NCBI RefSeq assembly: GCF_007004665.1
Contig: NZ_ML660055.1
Location: 310,001 to 374,000, forward strand
Reading direction: 5' to 3'
Source of the DNA: Denitrobaculum tricleocarpae
Lineage (GTDB): Bacteria > Pseudomonadota > Alphaproteobacteria > Kiloniellales > Kiloniellaceae
Length of the DNA stretch: 64,000 nucleotides
In this document: piece after piece, positions 42,070 through 50,607 of the stretch
Position numbering within the stretch: the first letter of the stretch is position 1
How the letters are laid out: each line of letters opens with the position of its first letter
Position numbers and translations under genes: made by a program
The notes under the pieces: model-generated
Seen by the model: only the letters and a program-made list of their open reading frames with translations
Databases searched by the model: none
Told to the model about the DNA's origin: nothing

Positions 42070-43269
42070 ATGTCCGCAACCAAGAAGCCATCAAAACGCG
42101 CCGATGTTCTCTTCTACGTCCAGCATTTGCTGGGGATCGGGCATCTGCGCCGGGCCAGCGTCCTGGCGCGCGCCATGGACCGGGCCGGCCTGCGGGTGGT
42201 CTTCGTGTCAGGCGGCATGCCGGTGCCGGGCACCGATGTCGGCGGCTGCGCATTTGTCCAGCTGCCGCCCCTGCGCACGCTCGATGAGAGCTTCAGCGCG
42301 CTGGTCGATGCGGAGGGCCGGGAACTGGACGACGCGGGCAAGACCGCGCGCCGCGATCTGCTGCTCGGCCTGCTGGAACAGCACGAACCGCGCGTGATCC
42401 TCTTCGAAATGTTTCCTTTCGGGCGGCGCCAGATGCGCTTCGAGCTCATGCCCCTGCTCGACGCGGCTAAAGCCTCTGCGCATCCACCGCAGGTCTTCTG
42501 CTCCCTGCGCGATATCCTGACCACCCATAAGAAACCCGGCAAAACCGAGTGGATTGTTTCGGCTGTGGAACGTTATTTCGACCAGGTCCTGGTCCACGGC
42601 GATCCGTCTTTCGTCACCTTGGAGCAGTCCTTTCCCGCGACCGAGACCTTCGGCGACAAGATCCGTTACACAGGCTACGTGGTCGAAACGGCCCATCTTC
42701 CGACTCAGGCAGAACCGCGCCGCGACGGCGAGGTCCTGGTGTCCGCGGGCGGCGGCGCCGTTGCCGCGCCCCTGATCGAGGCTGCGATCGAGGCCCGCCC
42801 GCTGACGTCTCTGCGGGATGTCCCCTGGCGGTTGCTTGCAGGCCATAATCTGCCTGAAGACCGCTTCCGGGCCCTACAGGCACTTTGCGGCGAGGGCATC
42901 GTCCTGGAGCGGGCCCGCGCCGACTTCACCGAACTGATGGCGCGGGCGCGACTCTCCATCAGCCAGGCGGGTTACAACACCGTCATGGATATCCTGGCCA
43001 CGGAGGTGCCGGCAGTGCTGGTGCCCTTCGCGGCCACCCAGCAAACCGAACAAACCCTGCGGGCCAAGCTCCTGGCCGAGCGCGGCGCCGCGGTGCTGCT
43101 GCCGGAAGAGCGTCTGGACGCCCAAACACTCGCCAGGTCCGTCGAGGAGGCACTGGCTCCGGCCCGGCCAACACACCCCTTCGACAAGCTGGATATCACC
43201 GGTGCCGAGCGAACCGCGGCCCTGATCAGCGATGTGGCTCAGGGGGATAGAGAGGATGCTGCGCCATGA
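42070..43269 (+). CDS. Predicted glycosyltransferase, MurG-like (COG4671 type), copy 3
   Basis: A 399-residue paralogue of the gene at 40267, with VLFYVQHLLGIGHLRRASVLARAM, FEMFPFGRRQMRFELMPLL, FCSLRDILTTHKK, and ISQAGYNTVMDILATEVPAVLVPFAATQQTEQTLRAKLLAERG. The phosphatase lies between the two, so the pair may have arisen by local duplication. It ends in an ATGA overlap (43266-43269) with the deacetylase-like gene. Confidence 0.85.
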   Translation: MSATKKPSKRADVLFYVQHLLGIGHLRRASVLARAMDRAGLRVVFVSGGMPVPGTDVGGCAFVQLPPLRTLDESFSALVDAEGRELDDAGKTARRDLLLGLLEQHEPRVILFEMFPFGRRQMRFELMPLLDAAKASAHPPQVFCSLRDILTTHKKPGKTEWIVSAVERYFDQVLVHGDPSFVTLEQSFPATETFGDKIRYTGYVVETAHLPTQAEPRRDGEVLVSAGGGAVAAPLIEAAIEARPLTSLRDVPWRLLAGHNLPEDRFRALQALCGEGIVLERARADFTELMARARLSISQAGYNTVMDILATEVPAVLVPFAATQQTEQTLRAKLLAERGAAVLLPEERLDAQTLARSVEEALAPARPTHPFDKLDITGAERTAALISDVAQGDREDAAP

Positions 43270-44096
43270 CCGGCTGGGACAGCCTCGCCCGCGAACTGGC
43301 ATGTTGGCACGACGCAGGAAAAGTGGCGACGGTCTGGTGGCGCGACGACGACGCGGTGGCCTCGACAGACGCCCTGGAGCGCCTGCTGATACTGTCCCAA
43401 AAGCATGCCGCCGGACTGGGGTTGGCCGTGATCCCCGAGCGCTGCGACGCCGCACTGGCCGAAAGACTGAGCGATGCGGCGCGCGGCACCCATGCCCGGA
43501 TCGCCGTGCTCCAGCACGGCATCGCCCACGAAAACACCGCCCCGGCCGGTGAAAAGAAGACGGAACTCAGCCAGGCCGCCCCGCTGAACGAAACAATGGA
43601 ACGCTTGAAAGCGGGCCAAGACCGCCTCGCCGGTCTCTTCGGCCAAGGATTCCTGCCCGTTCTGGTCCCGCCCTGGAACCGGATCTCACCGGAGATCATT
43701 GCCGAATTGCCCGCCCGCGGCGTTTCTGGCCTCTCGACCTACAAAGCCCGTCCGCAGCGGATGGCGGCCCCGGGTCTGCTCCAGGTCAACACCCACGCCG
43801 ATCTGCTGCGCTGGAAACCGGACCGCGGTTTTCTGGGCGAAACCGAGGTCCTGGGCCTGCTGCAGACCCATCTTCAGGACCGGCGCGAGGATCGCGCAGA
43901 TGCAGATGAGCCGACCGGCATCCTGACCCACCATCTGGTGCACGACGAGGCAACCTGGGTCTTTCTCGACCGGCTTCTCGGGTGGCTGAAGCGGCAACCC
44001 GCGATAAAGTTCCTTGCGCCTTCAGAGGCCTTTTCACATTCTGCCCTGACCAACCAAAACGAAAAGCACAGCGCGGCGGGAAAAGGCCCGATGTAA
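43266..44096 (+). CDS. Polysaccharide deacetylase-like protein
   Basis: A 276-residue protein with the order of motifs of NodB-fold deacetylases, in divergent form: TVWWRDDDAVA (acids that bind metal), IAVLQHGIAHENTA, FLPVLVPPWNRIS, then VNTHADLLRW and GILTHHLVHDEATWVFLDRLL. It may remove acetyl groups from a sugar made by the cluster. Sequence likeness to characterised enzymes is weak, so this is a fold-level call. No signal peptide, so it would act in the cytoplasm, as for lipid-linked sugars. Followed by a triple ATGA repeat. Confidence 0.72.
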   Translation: MTGWDSLARELACWHDAGKVATVWWRDDDAVASTDALERLLILSQKHAAGLGLAVIPERCDAALAERLSDAARGTHARIAVLQHGIAHENTAPAGEKKTELSQAAPLNETMERLKAGQDRLAGLFGQGFLPVLVPPWNRISPEIIAELPARGVSGLSTYKARPQRMAAPGLLQVNTHADLLRWKPDRGFLGETEVLGLLQTHLQDRREDRADADEPTGILTHHLVHDEATWVFLDRLLGWLKRQPAIKFLAPSEAFSHSALTNQNEKHSAAGKGPM

Positions 44097-44101
44097 GAAA
44101 G

Positions 44102-44152
44102 ATCTGGGCATGAGGAGAATCTGGCTATGAGGAAAATCGGGGCGTGACGAGA
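44102..44152 (+). repeat. Three 17-nt units, each a start codon plus ribosome site, before a membrane-protein gene
   Basis: Units at 44102-44118, 44119-44135 and 44136-44152. ATG 44110 opens MRRIWL and stops on the TGA of the next ATGA; ATG 44127 opens MRKIGA and stops on the TGA of GTGA at 44144-44147; GTG 44144 is the real gene start (MTRYRY). GAGGA in each unit lies about nine or ten bases before the next start. Confidence 0.88.
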
Positions 44153-44731
44153 TACCGGTACCCGCTCAAATCGGTCTTGGGCGATTATCTGCGCGCCGCG
44201 GCCGGCCTGATCATCGCGCTCGGGCTGCTTTTGACCGGTGCCCTGCCCTGGTTTGTTGCCGTGCTGTTCGGCGCGCTGACCATCCTCTTCGGCCTCTTCG
44301 CCCTGCGCACCGTGAAACGCCAGTACCTGGAAGTCTCGCTCGATGACCAGGGCATCGCGACGCTGGTCAGGCCGGGCGATCCGGAGACCTCCAAGGGGCG
44401 CTTCCCCAGCTATCTCGCCTGGCAGGAGCTGACCGGGATGAAACTGCGTTACTTCGGCAGCCGCCGCAGCCACAAAAAGGAAGGCGGCAGCGGTTTCATG
44501 CAGCTCACTCTGACCGGGCGTACAGCCGGACCCGCAGGCGCAAACAACAGGAAAACCACCATGTCCTTCGAATCCTCGCTGGAGGGTTTTCCCGCCATCG
44601 TGCGCCGGGCCGCCGAAGCCGCCCGCAAGCAGGACATCAATATCGATGCGACCACGGCCAGCAACCTGCGGCCGCTTGGGATCGACCTCAATGCGGATGC
44701 CGGAAGGCCTCGAAGTGTGAGCAGGCCTTGA
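44144..44731 (+). CDS. Small membrane protein with two helices and a PH-like cytoplasmic domain
   Basis: A 195-residue protein: a helical hairpin at about residues 20-55 (AAAGLIIALGLLLTGALPWFVAVLFGALTILFGLFAL), then a basic, beta-rich region (QYLEVSLDDQGIATLV, LAWQELTGMKLRYFGSRRSHKKEGG). The layout resembles bacterial PH-like membrane proteins. I do not recognise a specific family. It is the last gene of the glycosyltransferase run and begins at GTG in the third unit of a tandem repeat, so it is probably translated by reinitiation from the deacetylase-like gene. Confidence 0.7.
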   Translation: MTRYRYPLKSVLGDYLRAAAGLIIALGLLLTGALPWFVAVLFGALTILFGLFALRTVKRQYLEVSLDDQGIATLVRPGDPETSKGRFPSYLAWQELTGMKLRYFGSRRSHKKEGGSGFMQLTLTGRTAGPAGANNRKTTMSFESSLEGFPAIVRRAAEAARKQDINIDATTASNLRPLGIDLNADAGRPRSVSRP

Positions 44732-44875
44732 GAAAAACCCGGGAAAGAACAGGAAAAACAACAGCCCAAGTGACGACTGCAACGACTTCGGATAGTCTGC
44801 GCGTGCGGGCTGCCGCTGCAGAGCGATAGGAGTCCCGTCGCTAAGGTTCGGGAGGAAGAGACGAATTGGGGGAAT

Positions 44876-46807
44876 GTGACGTTGAGTGACCTGGACCAGG
44901 CCTCGAATACCGATCTCCTGCGGGTCCAGGATCTGCGGATTTCTTTTTCCCTGCCCGAAGGCAAGCTGGACGCCGTGCGCGGGGTCTCCTTCTCGATCGC
45001 CCGGGGATCCACGGTCGCGCTGGTGGGAGAATCCGGCTCGGGAAAATCCGTCGTCAGCCAGGCCATCATGGGCATCCTGCCTAAATCCGCGCAGATCGAC
45101 GGCGGTCAAATCCTCTTTGCCGACCCCGCCAACGGCGGCGCAGTGGTCGACATCGCCGCCCTGGCGCCCGACAGCGCGGCCATGCGCGATATTCGCGGCA
45201 GCCGCATCTCGATCGTGTTTCAGGAACCCATGACCTCGCTTTCGGCGGTCCATACGGTGGGCAATCAGATCGGCGAAGCCCTGCACCTGCATCAGAAGGT
45301 TTCGGGCCCCCAGGGACGCGAGATGGTGATCGACATCCTGCGTCTGGTCGGCTTTCCCAACCCGGCCCGCGCCTACGACACCTACCCCTTCGAACTTTCC
45401 GGCGGCCTGCGCCAGCGCGCCGTCATTGCCATGGCCCTGGTCTGCCGCCCGGCCCTTCTGATCGCCGACGAGCCGACCACGGCCCTGGACGTTACGATCC
45501 AGGCCCAGATTCTCAAACTGATCAAGGATCTGCAGACTGAACTGAAGATGTCGGTACTCATGATCACCCACGACCTGGGCGTCGTCGCCAATGTCGCGGA
45601 TCAGGTTGTGGTCATGTACCACGGCGAAGTCATGGAGCGCGGCGATCTGAAGGAAATTTACGGCGATCCCCGCCACCCTTACCTCAAGGCGCTGTTGCAC
45701 GCGGTCCCCCGCTTCGACATGAAGCCCGGCGAGCGCCTGCAGCCGATCCGCGAAATCAAGCACGACAGCGGCGTCAACCTGGGCGACGGCATGAAGCCCT
45801 GGCCCGACGATCCCGACGAGCCGCCGCTGCTGAGGGTCGAACACATCTCTAAGACCTACAACATCCGCAAGGGCGGGTTTTTCGGCCCCAGTGAAGATAC
45901 CTCGGTCCTGGCGGTCGATGACGTGAGTTTCGCGGTCAAGCGCGGCGAGTGCCTGGGACTGGTGGGAGAGAGCGGGTGCGGCAAGACCACGCTCTCCAAA
46001 ATCATCATGCGGGCCGCGACGGCTGATGAAGGCAGCATCGTCTTTAACGATCGGGGCAAAGCCACCGACGTCCTTGCCCTGCAGGGCAAGGAACTGGTGG
46101 ATTTCCGCACCCGGATCCAGTTCGTGTTTCAGGACCCCTTCTCTTCCCTCAACCCGCGCATGACCGTTTTCGAGCTGATCAGCGAGCCCCTCGTGATCCA
46201 CGGCATGACCGATCCCGCGGAACGGGCCGAACTGGTCAAGGAACTGATGCGCGTGGTCGGCCTCGACGTGCGTTATTTGAAACGCTACCCCCACAGCTTT
46301 TCCGGCGGCCAGCGCCAGCGTATCGGAATTGCGCGCGCACTGGCCCTGAAACCGGACCTCCTGATTTGTGACGAGCCGGTCTCCGCCCTGGACGTCTCGA
46401 TCCAGGCCCAGGTCCTCAACCTCCTGAAGGATCTGCAGGCCTCGCTCGGCCTGACCTACATCTTCATCAGCCATAACCTGGCCGTGGTCGATTACATTGC
46501 GGACCGGATTGCCGTGATGTGCCGGGGCCGTCTGGTCGAGCTGGCCCCCCGGGAGCTGCTGTTCCGCGCTCCGACCCATCCCTACACCCAGGCGCTGCTG
46601 ACCGCGGTGCCGGAACCCGATCCGGCCCACCGGCTGGATCTCTCGGCACTGATGGAAGGCCGGGCCTCGAACCCGGAAACCTGGCCCCATCCCTTCACCA
46701 TCGACGGGCGGAACGAACTGGGCATGGTCGATCTGGGCGATGGCCACTTCGTGCGGGCGCAGCCATCCGCGGACGGCGAACTCCGCAGCGCGGCCGGGGG
46801 GATCTAA
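44876..46807 (+). CDS. Oligopeptide-type ABC transporter, fused double ATP-binding protein (DppD-DppF)
   Basis: A 643-residue fusion of two ATPase domains. First: Walker A GESGSGKS, signature [15 protein letters not shown] (Leu in place of Gln), Walker [13 protein letters not shown]. Second from about residue 320: Walker [10 protein letters not shown], signature [15 protein letters not shown], Walker [13 protein letters not shown], and the oligopeptide-binding ATPase tail ([14 protein letters not shown]). It powers the two permeases downstream. GTG 44876 follows GGGGG. The matching binding protein is not in the window. Confidence 0.92.
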   Translation: MTLSDLDQASNTDLLRVQDLRISFSLPEGKLDAVRGVSFSIARGSTVALVGESGSGKSVVSQAIMGILPKSAQIDGGQILFADPANGGAVVDIAALAPDSAAMRDIRGSRISIVFQEPMTSLSAVHTVGNQIGEALHLHQKVSGPQGREMVIDILRLVGFPNPARAYDTYPFELSGGLRQRAVIAMALVCRPALLIADEPTTALDVTIQAQILKLIKDLQTELKMSVLMITHDLGVVANVADQVVVMYHGEVMERGDLKEIYGDPRHPYLKALLHAVPRFDMKPGERLQPIREIKHDSGVNLGDGMKPWPDDPDEPPLLRVEHISKTYNIRKGGFFGPSEDTSVLAVDDVSFAVKRGECLGLVGESGCGKTTLSKIIMRAATADEGSIVFNDRGKATDVLALQGKELVDFRTRIQFVFQDPFSSLNPRMTVFELISEPLVIHGMTDPAERAELVKELMRVVGLDVRYLKRYPHSFSGGQRQRIGIARALALKPDLLICDEPVSALDVSIQAQVLNLLKDLQASLGLTYIFISHNLAVVDYIADRIAVMCRGRLVELAPRELLFRAPTHPYTQALLTAVPEPDPAHRLDLSALMEGRASNPETWPHPFTIDGRNELGMVDLGDGHFVRAQPSADGELRSAAGGI

Positions 46808-46812
46808 GACCA

Positions 46813-47811
46813 GTGTTAGGCTATACCGTTCGGCGCATCCTCACCATGATCCCCACTCTGCTGGCGATCAGTTTCATCATCTTCGTCATCATCCAGTTGC
46901 CCCCGGGCGATTTCCTGGAGACCGAAATCGCCGAGATGCAGGCCCAGGGCGAGGCGGTCGATCCAGAAAAGATCGAGTACCTGCGCCGCGAGTACGGGCT
47001 CGACAAACCCTTCCTGGAGCAATACGCGGTCTGGGTCTTCGGTCTGGTCCAGGGGGATCTGGGCTTTTCCTTCGAACATCAGCTGCCGGTCAACGAGGTG
47101 ATCGGCGACCGGCTCTGGCTGACCTTCGTGGTCGCCCTGGCCACCATTCTCTTTACCTATGCGGTCGCTTTCCCGATCGGCATTTACTCGGCAGTGCGCC
47201 AGTACAGTGTCGGCGACTATGTCCTGACCTTCATAGGCTTTCTGGGTCTCGCCACCCCGAACTTCCTGCTGGCGCTGGTGCTGCTGTACTTCGCGAACCT
47301 TTGGTTCGGAACCTCGATCGGCGGCCTGATGGATCCCAAATACGTCGATCACCCCTGGACCTGGAGCAAGGTGAGCTCGATCCTGGAGCACCTCTGGATC
47401 CCGGTCATCGTGATCGGCACCTCAGGCACCGCCGCCATGATCCGCCGCCTGCGCGCCAACCTGCTGGACGAATTGCAGAAACAATATGTCATCACAGCCC
47501 GCGCCAAAGGCCTGTCGCCTCTGAAGGTCCTGCTGAAATACCCGCTGCGCATGGCGATCAATCCCTTCATCGCGGATATCGGCAACGTGCTGCCCCAGCT
47601 GATTTCCGGCGCGGTCCTGGTGTCCGTGGTGCTGAGCCTGGAGACCACAGGCCCCATGCTGGTGCGCGCACTCCAAAGCCAGGATATGTACCTGGCCGGC
47701 TCTTTCCTGATGTTTGAAGCCAGCCTGGTGGTCATCGGGGTCTTTATCTCGGATCTGGCGCTCGCCGTGCTCGATCCCCGCATCCGGCTCGCGGGAGGGG
47801 CAACGAAATGA
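46813..47811 (+). CDS. Peptide-type ABC transporter permease (DppB)
   Basis: A 332-residue permease beginning MLGYTVRRILTMIPTLLAISFIIFVI, the usual opening of DppB/OppB proteins, with DYVLTFIGFLGLATPNFLLALVLLYF and the EAA-like loop ARAKGLSPLKVLLKYPLR. GTG 46813 is five bases past the ATPase stop; the longer frame would lie within the ATPase gene. Ends as ATGA with the next permease (47808-47811). Confidence 0.92.
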   Translation: MLGYTVRRILTMIPTLLAISFIIFVIIQLPPGDFLETEIAEMQAQGEAVDPEKIEYLRREYGLDKPFLEQYAVWVFGLVQGDLGFSFEHQLPVNEVIGDRLWLTFVVALATILFTYAVAFPIGIYSAVRQYSVGDYVLTFIGFLGLATPNFLLALVLLYFANLWFGTSIGGLMDPKYVDHPWTWSKVSSILEHLWIPVIVIGTSGTAAMIRRLRANLLDELQKQYVITARAKGLSPLKVLLKYPLRMAINPFIADIGNVLPQLISGAVLVSVVLSLETTGPMLVRALQSQDMYLAGSFLMFEASLVVIGVFISDLALAVLDPRIRLAGGATK

Positions 47812-49061
47812 GCGATCAGACCTTGCCGCCCAACAGCCGAAACTCCAAAAATCCGGGCTCCCAAACTCCGGGTTCCCAAACTCCGGGTTCACAGACTTCA
47901 GGCGCGCCCCAGAATAACAGCGGTCACTACGTCAATCCGGCACCTTTCGATCCCCAGTCCGTAGCCGCCCTGACCCCGGAACAGGAACGCTATTACATGG
48001 CGTCTCAGTGGCGGATCATGTGGTGGAAGTTCAAGCGCCACAAGCTGGCGGTCTATTCCGGGGTCGTGCTGCTCATGATGTACTTCGTGGCCGCCTTCTG
48101 CGAGATCTTCGCTCCCTACAATCTGCACAGCCGCCACATCGACTTCATCCACGCGCCGCCCCAGGGCATTCATCTCTTTCATGAAGGCGAGTTCATCGGG
48201 CCCTTCGTTTATGGCTACGACTACCGGCTCAACATGGAAAACCTGCGGCGCGAGTACACGCCGAACCCGGAAAAAGTCGACAAGCTGCGCTTCTTCTGCA
48301 GCGGCGAGAGCTATAAATTCTGGGGATTGATCGAAGGTGATTTCCATCTGGTCTGTCCCGCCGAGGGCGGCACGGCCTTTTTCTGGGGCACCGACCGCCT
48401 GGGCCGCGACCTGCTCAGCCGCATCTTCTACGGCTCGCGGATTTCTCTCACCATCGGACTGATCGGCGTGGCGATCAGCTTCGTCCTGGGCACCATCATC
48501 GGCGGTGTGGCCGGCTATTACGGCGGCTGGGTCGATAACGTGGTCCAGCGTGCCATCGAGATCTTCAAGTCCTTCCCGGAACTGCCGCTCTTCATGACCC
48601 TTTCAGCGCTTTTACCGGTCAGCTGGAGTCCGATCGGTGTCTTTTTCGGCATATCGGTGATCCTGGGCCTGCTCGACTGGCCGGGCCTGGCCCGCGCGGT
48701 CCGCTCCAAGCTGCTCAGCCTGCGGGAAGAGGATTTCTGCACCGCGGCCCAGCTCATGGGCGCCTCGCCCTCACGGGTCATCGGACGGCACCTGCTGCCC
48801 AGTTTCGCCAGCCACCTGATCGCCTCGGCCACCCTGGCCATTCCGACCATGATCCTGGGCGAAACCGCCCTCTCCTTCCTGGGCCTCGGCCTACGGCCGC
48901 CGATCACGTCCTGGGGCGTCCTGTTGAACGAAGCCCAGAACATCAACGTGGTCGCGCTCTATCCCTGGCTGATGCTGCCGGTTCAGCCGGTGATCCTGGT
49001 CATCCTGGCCTTCAATTTCCTGGGCGATGGCCTGCGCGATGCAGCGGACCCTTACAAGTGA
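47808..49061 (+). CDS. Peptide-type ABC transporter permease (DppC) with repeat-bearing N-terminus
   Basis: A 417-residue permease: a polar N-terminal arm of about 60 residues with three PGSQT repeats, one helix (YSGVVLLMMYFVAAFCEIFAP), a long periplasmic insert (about residues 105-190, with two Cys in FFCSGESY and HLVCPAEGG), then the membrane core with GTDRLGRDLLSRIFYGSRISL and the EAA-like CTAAQLMGASPSRVIGRHLLPS. It pairs with DppB. The long arm and insert are unusual for DppC, which is about 300 residues, but are seen in a subgroup of longer permeases. Confidence 0.9.
   Translation: MSDQTLPPNSRNSKNPGSQTPGSQTPGSQTSGAPQNNSGHYVNPAPFDPQSVAALTPEQERYYMASQWRIMWWKFKRHKLAVYSGVVLLMMYFVAAFCEIFAPYNLHSRHIDFIHAPPQGIHLFHEGEFIGPFVYGYDYRLNMENLRREYTPNPEKVDKLRFFCSGESYKFWGLIEGDFHLVCPAEGGTAFFWGTDRLGRDLLSRIFYGSRISLTIGLIGVAISFVLGTIIGGVAGYYGGWVDNVVQRAIEIFKSFPELPLFMTLSALLPVSWSPIGVFFGISVILGLLDWPGLARAVRSKLLSLREEDFCTAAQLMGASPSRVIGRHLLPSFASHLIASATLAIPTMILGETALSFLGLGLRPPITSWGVLLNEAQNINVVALYPWLMLPVQPVILVILAFNFLGDGLRDAADPYK
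47851..47910 (+). repeat. 15-nt in-frame tandem repeat in the DppC-like N-terminus
   Basis: ATCCGGGCTCCCAAA, CTCCGGGTTCCCAAA, CTCCGGGTTCACAGA and a decayed fourth unit. Encodes PGSQT three times, close to the gene start. Confidence 0.88.
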
Positions 49062-49110
49062 TGGTCTGCGCTCCGGATTTTTAAGAGTATTTTGCCAGCC
49101 GGACTCCGCC

Positions 49111-49608
49111 TCAATCGCGTTGGTCTTTCAGCCTTTGGCGAATGTACTTGGCCGCCGATCGATAGTGGCTTGGCCCGGCCGCTTCGGCCCAGCGGCCGGT
49201 CGTCCAGAGATTGTTCGCGCCCTTCATGGGGCCGCCGTAGAGGTCTTGGTCCGAATGCCCCTCGATAAAGCCGGTCAGTTTGGCGTGGTTCCCGGCCAGC
49301 AGACGGCAGGCCGCCTGCCATCCCAAACCGGCCTGCTCCGCTCTCAGGGCGGCGTTATAGCGTTTGAGCTCGTTCCACTTGTAGCCTTCGGCGGGAAAGA
49401 ACACCTTCTTGCCCGCCTGGCCATCGGCATACCAGCCCAGAAACAGCGCAATCCAGTGGGCGCGATGGCCCACAACATCCTTGATCGACGTCTCCTCGGC
49501 ATCCTTGACCAAGGCGAGATCCTCGCCGACCTGCTCTAATAAAGAAGCGAGCTTGCCGTACTCCTTGCCTGAAATCTCAAGCAGTGCGGTCTTGTTGGTT
49601 GCAGCCAC
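49111..49608 (-). CDS. ClbS/DfsB family four-helix bundle protein
   Basis: A 165-residue DinB-like protein with the ClbS/DfsB opening NKTALLEISGKEYGKLASLLEQV, the central SIKDVVGHRAHWIALFLGWY (His near the metal or active site) and FPAEGYKWNELKRYNAAL. ClbS hydrolyses the colibactin cyclopropane in E. coli; most homologues are of unknown role, perhaps in detoxification. A single gene on the minus strand between the peptide importer and a GNAT gene. Confidence 0.85.
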   Translation of the reverse strand: MAATNKTALLEISGKEYGKLASLLEQVGEDLALVKDAEETSIKDVVGHRAHWIALFLGWYADGQAGKKVFFPAEGYKWNELKRYNAALRAEQAGLGWQAACRLLAGNHAKLTGFIEGHSDQDLYGGPMKGANNLWTTGRWAEAAGPSHYRSAAKYIRQRLKDQRD

Positions 49609-49780
49609 GGGAATCCTCGCGAAAAGAGCATTATGTACAGAAGACTCAAATCCGCATTTGAGGCATGTCAGTGAATTTTCAATGCATGAGTTTCGCTTCC
49701 GCGTCGCAATTGCCGTCCTGATTAGACCGCAGTAAGCTGTCCCAAGCCTCCTCTCCCAAACCCTTTGTGGAACAGCCTTC

Positions 49781-50299
49781 TTGATCCAGATTCCCCTGTT
49801 GCAAACCGAACGACTGCTCCTGCGTGCCCCGCAGGGCAGCGACGCCGGCGCCTATCAAACGTTCTATGCGGACGCTGAAGCCTCGAAGTTTTACGAAGGG
49901 CCGAAACCACCCCACGTCGCCTGGAACAAACTGGCCGCGGTTCTCGGCCACTGGCATTTGCGCGGCTATGGCATATGGGCGCTGGAAAGACGGGATAGCG
50001 GCGCGTTCATCGGCGCCTGCGGGCTGGCTTGGCCGGACGGATGGCCACGATCGGAACTGACCTGGTGGATCGCGCCGGAAGCCCGGCAACAAGGCTTCGC
50101 CAAGGAAGCCTCCCGGGCCGCCATCGCTTTCGGCTACGACCTGCTGAAGTGGGACCTTGTCCAAACCCACATGTTGGACGAGAACCTCGCCGCCAAAGCT
50201 CTGGTCCTCTCCCTTGGTGGCGAGGTCATCGCACGGGAAACCTTCCCCGACGGCTTTGACCGTGACATTTACAGGTTGCCCAGACCTGATCCGGCCTAA
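49781..50299 (+). CDS. GNAT family N-acetyltransferase (RimJ/RimL-like)
   Basis: A 172-residue acetyltransferase: start IPLLQTERLLLRAPQGSDAGAYQTFYAD, middle GYGIWALERRDSGAFIGACGLAWPDGW, the acetyl-CoA site ELTWWIAPEARQQGFAKEASRAAIAFGYD, and DENLAAKALVLSLGGEV, as in the RimL/ydaF group. Target unknown. TTG 49781 is the only start near the conserved beginning; the ribosome site is weak. A 15-nt repeat begins at once after the stop. Confidence 0.85.
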   Translation: MIQIPLLQTERLLLRAPQGSDAGAYQTFYADAEASKFYEGPKPPHVAWNKLAAVLGHWHLRGYGIWALERRDSGAFIGACGLAWPDGWPRSELTWWIAPEARQQGFAKEASRAAIAFGYDLLKWDLVQTHMLDENLAAKALVLSLGGEVIARETFPDGFDRDIYRLPRPDPA

Positions 50300-50300
50300 G

Positions 50301-50360
50301 GCCTGACCTCCTGCGACCCGGTCCTCTGCGGCCTGATCCTCTGCGGCCTGATCCTCTGCG
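50301..50360 (+). repeat. Four 15-nt tandem units between the GNAT gene and ubiTUV
   Basis: GCCTGACCTCCTGCG, ACCCGGTCCTCTGCG, then GCCTGATCCTCTGCG twice in perfect copy. The minus strand reads AAEDQ repeats but no gene there is convincing. It lies just upstream of the FNR box. Confidence 0.88.
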
Positions 50361-50381
50361 GCTTTCTGGCACACCTCGGAA

Positions 50382-50395
50382 TTGATGTGGATCAA
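50382..50395. promoter_or_regulatory. FNR/Anr-type operator upstream of ubiTUV
   Basis: TTGATGTGGATCAA is a perfect match to the FNR consensus TTGAT-N4-ATCAA, 212 bases upstream of ubiT. A centre at -41.5 would put the transcript start near 50430, inside the first repeat element. FNR control suits the O2-independent quinone genes downstream. Confidence 0.8.
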
Positions 50396-50416
50396 TAGCA
50401 TCGGCCAGCCGCATTG

Positions 50417-50556
50417 CTAGACCGGATCATGTTGAGACGGAAATGCTCAGCGTTTTCGTCTAAACGTGTGAATCCGTTCTAGCTCTTAGTGTTAGATCAG
50501 ATTCATAAGCACGACGCATCGCCTTCGGCGATTCCATCTAAACTTGATCTGATCTA
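50417..50556 (+). repeat. Dispersed two-hairpin repeat, copy 1 (upstream of ubiT)
   Basis: Hairpin one (50417-50482): CTAGA/TCTAG ends, CATGTTGAGACG against CGTCTAAACGTG. Hairpin two (50495-50554): GATCAGAT/ATCTGATC ends and an inner ATCGCC-TTC-GGCGAT. About 140 bases, aligned end to end with the copy at 53206-53343. Confidence 0.8.
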
Positions 50557-50607
50557 GTGAGACTGCTGAAAGCCGAACCGGCTTGCACATAAAAAGCTAT
50601 AAATGAA

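Noticed and set aside
43874-46747. A 957-codon open frame on the minus strand
   Set aside because: It is antisense to the deacetylase-like, membrane-protein and fused ATPase genes, has no family motifs and crosses several genes; a shadow typical of GC-rich DNA.
50301-50360. Possible CRISPR array
   Set aside because: Units are 15 nt with no spacers, and no cas genes are in the window.
50301-50360. Another NTGA stop/start chain after the GNAT gene
   Set aside because: The units carry TGA but no start codon in NTGA form, and no gene starts at the end of the array.
49679-50401. A 240-codon minus-strand frame starting in the 15-nt repeat (AAEDQ units)
   Set aside because: Antisense to the GNAT gene, which has clear acetyl-CoA motifs.
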